From the NCBI GenBank assembly GCA_932521035.1, contig OW051493.1, positions 6,572,001-6,636,000 on the forward strand: DNA of 64,000 nt. The letters are read 5' to 3'. Numbering within the stretch: the stretch's first letter is position 1; each line of letters starts with the position of its first letter. Positions 56,701 to 64,000 of the stretch are shown piece by piece. Source of the stretch: Oscheius dolichura (Eukaryota; Nematoda; Chromadorea; Rhabditida; Rhabditidae). The position numbers and the translations under genes are program-made. The notes beneath the pieces are model-generated. The model searched no databases, was not told the origin of the DNA, and worked only from the letters and a program-made list of their open reading frames with translations.

Positions 56701-59071
56701 ACTCACGTGCTCCAGGCCTTTGTCCTCTCGAAGGCCACGTCGACGCCGTCGGCCCTCGAATAAAGGATTCGGTCCATGTCGCTCAACACCCGGGGTTCAT
56801 CTGAAAAGGAAACGGAGTCAGGATGAAGAAAGACGGCAATCAATCGGTGTGGGAACAGGGGGAGCTCAACGAAACCAACCATTGGTGGTCGTCAGGGGAT
56901 CCGCCTGGTAGGCCGAGTGGCGACGTTGTAGGGTGGAGAACCGCGGGGAGAAGTCCTACAAAACAACGGAGATTATTCAGGAGAATGGAAGAAGGAGGCG
57001 TGGGAAATGTAAATCATTTTCTTTTGTTTTCCCTTTCTCATGACGAATTTTGGACGATGACAAGGAGAACAGCGGGGACCAAGGGTTAAACACACCAGTT
57101 TTCTCGTGTTTTTGAGCTTATTTGAAGCAAAAAAAGTTAGTGAAAATAATCCAGTTCCGGCTTCTTTGGTAGTACAGTCTCAAAAATAGCCTCCTAGCCT
57201 TCGCCAGCGCCTCGCCGTCCACCCTATATCCTCAAAATTGGGGACTCCTTCATCCGAACCAAAGTATCCCGTCCTCCCTCGAATTTTTACTGTGTTTTTC
57301 TCTTCTCGGTTCCCGCTGCTGTCACTGTTCGCCTGATCACGTTTTTTGCCCGGCCATTGTCGGGGTCTCCCCCGGGCTGTCAACCGGATTTGCGGTCCTG
57401 CTCCCCGTGTTAAGACCTTCTTGGAACGTTCAATCTTTTGATAAGCCCGAAAACGAAACGACTTCACACCTTTATGATAACAAAGAGTAGACAAAAAGCG
57501 ACACGGTTCTTTTGAGGAGAGGCGAAAATGGCAGATAAAGATCTGGCAATGACAAGGGGAAGACACGCGCGCATGTGGTCTCCCGGGGGAGAAAATAAGA
57601 GGAAGGAACTTCCGGGGGAGCAGATAATTTATAGAGAAAAGAAGGAAAAGGAGGAGACTCACCTGTTTGGGTGGACGACGGCCGAGAGTCGAATAGCGGC
57701 CGTTATTCGGGGAGAGCACGTGCCGGTTACTGAAAGACAGAATATTAAGCGGTGTCTCCTTCCTTCGACTGGCCCCTCGTTCCCCATAAACACACTGTAT
57801 TAAAAAGGGGGAGGATACGCGGGAGGTGAAGAAGATTTTGACCAAGCCAGGGTGCGGCTGTCACTGGCAGCCAGGCGTAATTGCAAAACTTCTTGTTCTT
57901 CTGTTTATCTGATTCTTGGAAATAGTCCCCCTTCCCGGGGCGGCAAATATTTTTGAGCAGTCGTAAAAAGTTATCAGATGGAAAGGAGAAGTCAATGGGA
58001 AGGGTGAATCAGCCGGTCTGTCTTCTCCTTTTGTCAAAAGTCACCAAAAGGGAGAGGACGGTACTGCTGCTTCTCTAACATTCGGATTTCTTTAGGAATA
58101 GCTCTAAACCAAAGGGTCCCCAGACGAATAACCAGGTTACGATATAAGAGGCCATACCCATAGCTGATGGAATAACTTCTGGTGAAAGCCTCGCCGACGC
58201 CTTCGAACATATGAGACCAGGGGGGAGGGGGCGCTTCTCCTGCTCGTCTTATCTGCCCCCCGCTCACACCTGGTGTCCTCCCAACGCCTCTCTCGTAAAA
58301 CCGCCCGTGATAATCTCTCCCACTTACATTACAGTGTTGAGCACGGCCACCTCCAGCTGATCCAGTACCCGGTGCACGGCCGCGGTGTCCACCAGACACG
58401 AGTCGAACTTCAGCTCCTTGACACATTGGACCAGCTGAAGACTGGGGAGGATGACCAGATTTGTCTTGAACTGTTGGTGTTTTAAGAGGTCCCGCACGGA
58501 TTCTGAGACCATCTCCAGGGCCGCGTGGACGGCGACACAGGCCGACTCGGCCCCATCTGAAAGATAATGTTGAAAGTCGTCGTCCCCCAGGCGTTTTCCC
58601 ACAATGAGATGTGGCCATCGTTCAATCGGGCGCGTCCATCGGTTCGATGCGCAACGGTTTTCACATTTTTCTGGGTCGTCTCCCCCCGCAAAAGGTGACA
58701 AGAAATAGAACGAAAGAACCCCTGCCTACCCGGGGCGGTGGCACTCGAGTCCAGGGCGGAGCGGAGACGGTTCACGAAGATTGAGAAGCGCTCCACATCG
58801 CGGCGAAGGGCCGGCGGGATCTGAAACCTCTCTTATGGCAGAATACTGTATTCTTTCGGGTGAGATTGCCAGCGGATACGGATCATTTCCCCCTTCGCCT
58901 TCCTCTAAATGACGTGGGTTGTACAAGTGTTTGGCGAGAAGAACCAAAAGAAGCAAACAGGGGTCTTTCTCCTGGTTTATGTCTGGGAAAGTCCTCTCTC
59001 CTCCGGCTTACCCGACTGTCGATGATGAAGTCGGCATCATTCGAGGAGCAGACGCTGCTCGTCGACGACAT
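50741..59071 (-). CDS. spv-1: SPV-1/ARHGAP29-type Rho GTPase-activating protein (F-BAR, C1, RhoGAP)
   Basis: Eighteen exons, all GT-AG, sum to 2934 nt (977 residues) with no frame break: 59071-59012, 58820-58730, 58556-58328, 57729-57663, 56955-56880, 56800-56707, 56542-56434, 56389-56201, 56157-55894, 55604-55524, 53044-52902, 52772-52639, 52596-52348, 52306-52221, 52179-51979, 51943-51650, 51346-50948 and 50908-50741. An N-terminal helical region comes first. The F-BAR follows (YCKDLLTYIRARLQLEQDHA, EEAYEKARATLRSRDEAV, a long Lys/Glu coil), then the C1 zinc finger (HCVQRTVQPSKCVHCERLSI ... CIDCQQAWHKGCF). RhoGAP shows the arginine finger in GIYRTCG and LYLRKLPEPLLSYDLYDDW. The tail is acidic and Ser-rich. 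Such proteins sense membrane curvature and lower Rho activity. AATAAA reads at 50572-50567. Intron 10 (2.5 kb) is exceptional for this window. Confidence 0.92.
54517..54601 (+). ncRNA. microRNA-like hairpin of the mir-51/mir-100 seed family
   Basis: The 5' arm (54517-54537) begins CACCCGTACTGTCTCGGCAG. The 3' arm (54581-54601) is TCTGCCGAG, TGCA, TACGGGTG. The stems CACCCGTA/TACGGGTG (8 bp) and CTCGGCAGA/TCTGCCGAG (9 bp) flank a 4x4 internal loop. Further pairs extend inward (CTTTG/CAAAG, GGAG/CTCC) and outward (GCCTG 54512-54516 with CAGGC 54609-54613). The 5' arm carries the ACCCGUA seed of the mir-10/100 and nematode mir-51 family. The first nine bases equal those I recall for C. elegans miR-52. 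It lies in the 2.5-kb intron of the SPV-1-type gene, antisense as written. The minus strand folds likewise and also has CACCCGTA on its 5' arm. Confidence 0.6.
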
Positions 59072-59598
59072 CCGTCGTCGTGAGAGGGCCTTTTACCCTG
59101 GAATTTACATATTTATAAAGGGAAAAGGTATAAATAGAGGGAGGAGGGGGAAATGTATGAAATCAACCGGGGGGACGAAAGAATCCGCCGAGAGATTTTA
59201 TGGGCGTGTAAGGACAGCTGAAAACGCCGGGGAAAGACCAAAACGAGGGGGTCAAAAGAGAAGAAAACGTTTTCATATTGAAGGCCGTGTCGACCTTGAG
59301 AAGGCAGAAATACACACACACAGATGTTCTGTGGCTGTATAATCGGATGAGGAGGGCGAGACGGGACGAGGAGACCGAAGTCTTGATATGCAAATTTGAT
59401 AGAGGGGGGACGAGAGGAGAAGGGACATGGGAAAACAGCTGGAGAAGTGGACGGGGCGAGAAGAAACAACATCATAAAATGGACCACCAGGTTGTAATCC
59501 GAGTGAGAAAGAGTAAAATCAGAAAGAAGGAAGAAGAGTTGCCGTGTCTATATTTATTCACTCGCTCTAGCTCAATCACTCTCGTGTCTTCCGGCTGC

Positions 59599-60420
59599 CT
59601 ACTGACGACGGCGGAGAGAACAGTTCTTGGCAGAGATGGAGTCGCCGTGGGAGACGGCATTCACATTGGAGACGGAGGACGAGCTGACGACCGTGCGGAC
59701 GACCGTCATCTTCGTCGTCTTCTGGCGGTGAGACTTGGCATCGGTCAGAACGGTGGTGGCGATGCTTCTGAGGCGGGTGATACGCTCAAAGATGTGATCA
59801 CCGACGGCGCCGCCTGAGGCCAGGCACTTCTCCGCGTCGTCGTGGACCTGCTGGGCCGTCTTCTGGATGGCCGTCAGCTCCACGTTCTTCTGATTGCGGT
59901 TCAGCTCGCACACACGGTCGATGAGCTTCTTGACCACCGGCAGAGAGGTGCGAATGGCCCGGGCACGCATGCAGCTCTGCTCGTGGTGGGGCTCCCTCTT
60001 CTGGATGACGTCCTTGACGAGAACGATTCCTGGCTCCGGCTCGGCTTCCCACTTGGGGCAGACTCTCGTGCAATTGGCCTTCTTGGCACAGCCCGTCGTC
60101 TGCTCCTTCGTCTGCCTCGGCTGCTCCTGCGGCTTCTCCTGCTTCACGGGCTTGGCCATCTCCACGATTTGCGACTTCTCGCCGTCGGCCAGACGCTTGG
60201 CCTGCTCCTGGAAGAAGTCGGCCACCTCGCGAAGGAACTTCTCCCGCCGGTACTTTCCGCCCGGCTCGCTGTAGAGAACAAAGCGGAGTTCTGTCTTCTC
60301 GACTCCGGGTTCGGGAAATGTCCGGCGAATTTTGGCTGCCTTGCGGGGCAATTCCTTATGACTGTAACGGCTGGATGACATGGAACTGCGCTGCTTTTTG
60401 TGACAACGAGACGACTTCAT
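59599..60420 (-). CDS. Intronless orphan protein, basic N-terminus, helical C-terminal half
   Basis: A single uninterrupted frame of 273 codons starts at the ATG 60420, 1 nt after a GGCTAG acceptor. Longer starts exist up to 60477. The N-terminus is basic and Ser-rich (MKSSRCHKKQRSSMSSSRYS). Then come KTELRFVLYSEPGGKYRREK with FLREVADFFQEQAKRLADGE, a Lys/Gln/Glu-rich linker and a Cys-containing patch (TGCAKKANCTRVCPKW). A helical region (LPVVKKLIDRVCELNRNQKN, IQKTAQQVHDDAEKC) and a Ser/Val-rich basic end follow. AATAAA at 59558-59553. Long for an unspliced frame here and with gene-like codon use, so probably real. The absence of introns could mean a retrogene or a lineage-specific gene. Not recognised. 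Confidence 0.6.
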   Translation of the reverse strand: MKSSRCHKKQRSSMSSSRYSHKELPRKAAKIRRTFPEPGVEKTELRFVLYSEPGGKYRREKFLREVADFFQEQAKRLADGEKSQIVEMAKPVKQEKPQEQPRQTKEQTTGCAKKANCTRVCPKWEAEPEPGIVLVKDVIQKREPHHEQSCMRARAIRTSLPVVKKLIDRVCELNRNQKNVELTAIQKTAQQVHDDAEKCLASGGAVGDHIFERITRLRSIATTVLTDAKSHRQKTTKMTVVRTVVSSSSVSNVNAVSHGDSISAKNCSLRRRQ

Positions 60421-62701
60421 TCTAGCCAGTAGAAAACGTGAATGACGGGGGAAATGGGCCATCCGGTGTTTAGACACAGAATTAGACGGGAGGAGACAAG
60501 AAATAACAGGAATCTAGTCAATTTTCGGAGATGATAGAGTAAAATTTCCAGGAAATGGCGGCCGACTGAAAAGGGGGAAGGTAATCGGAGCGGAGGGGGT
60601 ACAAAAAGAACGGCCGGCTGGTCGCCTGAGTCAGGAAGAACTACAAAAAGGCGAAGATGGAGCGATGAATCAGAGGAGATGCCCGTGGGGGGAGAAGGTC
60701 GACAAAACTATAGGTTTAAAGGAGGAGAACGGGTTGCACTTTAAAGGGGAAGGCGAAATGGAGGAGACGAGACTTTTGATCTGATTAGGTATTCGAGAAT
60801 AACACGGGAGTGTACAAGAGGCAAAGAATCGAGAAAATCTAGAATAAACACGGGGAGAACTCAAAAAAGGGAAGAAACCGCGGGAAAGGAGAAAGTGCGA
60901 GAGAGAAGAGGGTATCGTAAGATCGTTGTAAGATATCTGCCTGCTTCGTCTAGTGTTCGGCCCCTCCGCCATCTCTCACTTTCTTCTTCTTGCCAACCGG
61001 AAAATACAGCTGTTAAAGTGTCACTGTCTCAGGCTGTGTGTGTTGCCGCTGGCAGCCGGCCGCGGCAGGGCAGGCCTAATCCAAGAACAACGTTATGATA
61101 GCCGAAGAAGAACCTGCTTCCGACGGCAGAGGATGACCTTATGATGATAAAACGGGCCGAGTTGCGACACAGATGCGGGACCCACATAAGCGACTGAAAA
61201 AGAGGCAGAGAATTGCCAGTTGAGCGACCTGACACGCAATTGATGGCCCCGATTGTCAACTGGAAGAAGGCGCGAGGCGAGGGGAAGTTGGAAATTCGGA
61301 AGCCTGGGGGATTGGACAAATACAAACGGATGATAAGGCGCCAAGGGGGCTTGACAGGACCGGAGTGCGCGACGAGATCCCCCCGGGCTCTGACCTCAGA
61401 GGAGCACCTCTCGGTGTAAAATGGCAGGAGCAGCACAACAACAAGTGGTGCGCGGGAGAGTCAAATAAACGGGTGGACTCTCCGAGTTGTGTGAACTGTG
61501 GCTGACCTCCAGCGTCTTCTGCCCGGAAGCGGGGATGTCTCCACGCTGGTGAGGCGCGTGCTAAAATCACTTGGGACAACAAAGGGACTGATCGCGTTGA
61601 GACCATTTCCGGTGGGAGCAGAAAGGGAAAAAGAGGCAGGAGATCAGGGAGACCTTGACAGATTGGCAGACGTAAACGGCGTGTCAATTACCGTCTCTCA
61701 GGTAATGAGGCAGGCAGGGGAGGACACCCCCCCCCTCCCTTTGAAAGTCAACAGGCAGAATTTTCAAGGCCAGCAGCCGGATAAGAGAGAGGGACAACGA
61801 CGCGGTGACCGTATTAAAATGTTCGGCAGTGAGTGAGGGTGGGGCCACTTGTCGCTGCTCTCTAGGAGAACAGAAAAACGAGCTGGCGGATGACGCTCGA
61901 AACAATTTGGGCGAGGGGGTCTCTAAAGGGCGAGATTGTGGTTTACACGGGGGGTGCTCCCGGCGACCGGACAGCGTTCTTTCTGTTTGCCCGAAAACTG
62001 CAAGCAGCAGCTGCTGCCGCAGGCGATGACGAGAGACGAGGGCGCGCCGACGAGAGTTGCGCGACTTGGCTCTTTTTACCGCTAATTAGGGGATATTCTA
62101 CTGTCGTTGGAGGACCTTCTCTACAGTATCCTGGGAGAAAAAGAGAAAGAAGAAGCCAAAAAGGAAGAGGAAGACGCTGGCCAGAATGTCTGTGTATGGC
62201 CGGGGCTAATAAAATTCCTGCAATTCTCTGCCTTGGACAAGCAAATTACAGAGAGGGCAGCCAGGCGAGGGGACGAAAAACGAGCGGACAACCAATTTGG
62301 CAGTCCGTTCTAACGAATGGACCCGGATAAATCTTTGCTCCGGTTCAGGATGTGCGTCATTTGTTCGCTGACCCCCTGCCCATCCGGGAGGCCATTCAAG
62401 AACAACGAGGCATGTCGTCAGCTGTCTAACTGTGGCTGTGTGAAGAGCATAAATTGTGGCGGGTGTGTTATTGCCGCCGGCGGACAAAGCCACCTCCCCC
62501 AGAAAATGCATATAGCTATGTAAATAAGGGGAGCTCCGTCGTTGTGATTCAAGAGACAAAAAAAAGAGGAGAGAGACCGTCGTGACGGCTACCGATATGG
62601 CTGTGAATGGAAGAGCCTTTGTTTGGTTTTGTGATTTTACTCGGTGAGACGGGGAGAAACACAAAAACAACCGGGGAAACACGGGGGACAGTCGGGCATT
62701 T
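60421..62701. other. Intergenic region, no gene recognised
   Basis: 2.3 kb. Several frames of 60-145 codons on both strands (for example 61256-61687 minus and 61890-62330 plus) overlap each other. They are rich in Pro/Arg/Gly from base composition and have no domain, no splice context and no poly(A) signal in place. Confidence 0.45.
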
Positions 62702-62971
62702 TCATTGACTTTTGGACAGATTCACACCCAGGGCGGCCATTTCTTCGAGGGTCACGTCTGCCATGTCCTCCGCCAGGTCGGGGTACTCCTTCTTGAAGTC
62801 GTTGAAATAGTGGCGGGCGAGGAGACGACGCCGGCCATCGGAGTCCGTCCGGGCGGCGAGCATTGACAGCTCGTCTCGGTGGCCGCGGGTCTCCTGCTTG
62901 ATGTGCCGGATCCAGAAGAACGCCGCCAGCAGGAGGGCGCTCGTAGTGATGCAAAATGTCACCCAATCCAT
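62702..62971 (-). CDS. Small single-pass membrane protein (89 residues)
   Basis: One exon from the ATG 62971 to the TGA at 62704-62702. An N-terminal hydrophobic helix (TFCITTSALLLAAFFWI) is followed by HIKQETRGHRDELSMLAA, a basic patch, and an acidic helical tail (DFKKEYPDLAEDMADVTLEE) ending KSQ. A CTGCCAG acceptor directly precedes the ATG. The layout, an N-terminal anchor and a short charged cytosolic or matrix tail, is common to small organelle membrane proteins, but I do not recognise a family. No clear AATAAA was noted downstream. Confidence 0.6.
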   Translation of the reverse strand: MDWVTFCITTSALLLAAFFWIRHIKQETRGHRDELSMLAARTDSDGRRRLLARHYFNDFKKEYPDLAEDMADVTLEEMAALGVNLSKSQ

Positions 62972-63057
62972 CTGGCAGAGATGCTGTAGTTTACAGGAAG
63001 CGGCTGGCTAATTCGAGTCTAGACAGTCCACCTCGACTTCTCACCGTTTAACCGCAA

Positions 63058-63318
63058 GTCTATCAATTTAAAATAACCGGAGATGTCGAAAAAACTGTTG
63101 TGCTAGATCTGAAGAATGGATCTGGCTCCATGAAAGAAAGAACTGACGAGTCCGCTGATGTGAAATTCACCTGCTCTGCTGTTGACTTCCCGGATCTTTT
63201 CAATGGCAAGCTCTCGCCAACAAATGCTTTCATGCAGAAGAGATTGAAGATGCAAGGAGATATGCAGAAAGCTCTACTTGAGAGTCTCCCGAAAAAACTC
63301 AACAAGAGCAAACTGTAA
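63058..63318 (+). pseudogene. Truncated duplicate of the HSDL2 last exon (SCP2 domain and 3' UTR)
   Basis: From VYQFKITGDV to SKL plus TAA it matches the HSDL2 SCP2 domain at 11487-11752 almost residue for residue. Changes are Gln to Glu, Gly to Arg, Ala to Val, Ile to Met, and a one-codon deletion near the end. Homology continues into the 3' UTR (ATGTGTATAAAATTTT). An in-frame TAA lies just upstream of the homology, and no Met or believable acceptor introduces the frame. It is therefore probably a fragment, not a gene. The parental segment lies within one exon, so a DNA copy and a retrocopy cannot be told apart by intron loss. Confidence 0.85.
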
Positions 63319-63670
63319 CACTATTTTTTGGCATTGGAAGTGTTTCAAGTAATGTGTATAAAATTTTGATTTCCTTATTGCTAAGATTCTTCCGGATGAT
63401 ATATGAAGGTGATTGGAAATAGTTGGATAAAGTTACGGTCTTTTTTTAAAAGCAAGACGAGAAAAAGTCGAAAAGAAAATAAACTGTAACTATGAAACTC
63501 TACGAGGAGACAGTCTCACCCAGGTGGGTACGGCATGAGGCCACTGCCACCTGGCCACTTTCAGCCGTCCCCGCCACTTATAAAAACCCCCAAGAATTTG
63601 TCTTGCCCTTCCATTTGAGAACTCCTTCTCTTAAAATATCAGGTTATCCCGTCTCCCATCATCCTCCCAG
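63319..63670. other. Spacer that may hold the intron or 5' exons of the last gene
   Basis: It begins with the duplicated HSDL2 3' UTR. An exon-like stretch (about 63488-63523, reading ETLRGDSLTQ in phase with the next exon) ends at CCCAG followed by a GTGGGT donor. Its upstream start is not identifiable. A TATAAAA box-like motif at about 63579 lies before the final exon. Confidence 0.3.
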
Positions 63671-63907
63671 CTCGACGGCATTCTGGGCCTTTTCAAGACG
63701 ACCGAAGTAGGAATCGAGGAGCACCGCTACCGTCTCCAGGAGGATGACCAAGCCGGCCTCAGAGACGTCGAAGATCTTGTCAAGAAGTACGACGGCAAGC
63801 CGGTTCCCGGATTCCATCTGGCCATGTGGAGTCTGACTACAAAGACTGACCGCATGTACGTCCAGATGAAGGGCCGAGCCCTTGTGCTGTCAGTCAGATC
63901 TATCTAG
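63671..63907 (+). CDS. Terminal exon of an unidentified gene
   Basis: After a CCTCCCAG acceptor the frame LDGILGLFKTTEVGIEEHRY continues through DDQAGLRDVEDLVKKYDGKP, VPGFHLAMWSLTTKTD and MYVQMKGRALVLSVRSI to TAG 63905-63907. AATAAA follows at 63914-63919. Codon use is GC-rich and gene-like. I do not recognise the protein. The upstream exon could be the stretch at 63488-63523 (phase 0), but its start is not resolved, so the gene model is partial at the 5' side. Confidence 0.5.
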   Translation, partial: LDGILGLFKTTEVGIEEHRYRLQEDDQAGLRDVEDLVKKYDGKPVPGFHLAMWSLTTKTDRMYVQMKGRALVLSVRSI

Positions 63908-64000
63908 CTGTCGAATAAATACGTCTCGTAGTTACAGTGTTCCTTCTTCTTTTCGACTTCTCCTCTTGCTCGGGTCGTTTGGCTGATCAAGACTGACCCG

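Noticed and set aside
61256-62330. Frames of 140-146 codons on both strands
   Set aside because: They overlap each other, consist of Pro/Arg/Ser/Gly-rich sequence and lack splice or poly(A) context; treated as chance frames in GC-rich DNA.

Overview
This is nuclear DNA from a small-genome animal, most probably a nematode. Almost every gene is cut into short exons by very small GT-AG introns, many of only 24-45 bp. The 5S rRNA gene resembles nematode 5S as I remember it. At least ten genes have a polypyrimidine-AG splice acceptor within 0-6 nt of the start codon, or 24-30 nt upstream, as expected with spliced-leader trans-splicing. The gene content also fits: a TWK-type K2P channel, two bestrophins, an SPV-1-type F-BAR/C1/RhoGAP protein and a mir-51/mir-100-type hairpin. 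I cannot name the species or class. All exon models were spliced by eye from this sequence.

Layout. 0-5.6 kb: the 5' end of an unknown minus-strand gene, then a Kunitz-like/cysteine-rich membrane protein (-). 5.7-12.7 kb: cap-1 mRNA methyltransferase CMTR1 (-), a divergent promoter, peroxisomal HSDL2 (+), and an LAPTM4-like four-TM protein (-). 13.0-16.1 kb: a decayed nucleoside diphosphate kinase fragment, an internal SLC13 transporter fragment, AT-rich repeats, and a HEPN/PaREP1-like gene containing an intron that looks like a duplicated exon. 16.7-37.8 kb: a cluster of membrane-transport genes (bestrophin -, K2P channel +, SLC22 transporter -, second bestrophin +, cystinosin -). It also holds two adjacent paralogues with an unrecognised shared domain, two 5S-derived repeat copies and a MITE-like element. 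39.6-50.6 kb: VPS35L of the Commander/Retriever complex (+), an unknown repeat-containing protein (+), glycogen synthase (+) with a tRNA-Pro in an intron, and a secreted protein (+) with a 5S rRNA gene in an intron. 50.7-59.1 kb: an 18-exon SPV-1/ARHGAP29-type gene (-) whose 2.5-kb intron holds a microRNA-like hairpin. 59.6-64 kb: an intronless orphan (-), a small single-pass membrane protein (-), a truncated copy of the HSDL2 last exon, and the 3' end of an unknown gene (+).

The genes are mostly independent housekeeping, transport and signalling loci; I see no metabolic or defence operon. Several neighbours converge with 3' ends less than 200 bp apart (29.9, 36.3 and 50.6 kb). Base composition alternates: CMTR1, 14-16.7 kb and 42.5-49.5 kb are AT-rich, while the transporter genes and SPV-1 have GC-rich exons. 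The most unusual points are the intron carrying a protein-level copy of the next exon, the 5S-derived dispersed element, the intronic 5S and tRNA genes, the microRNA-like hairpin, and the gene fragments at 13-14 kb and 63 kb.
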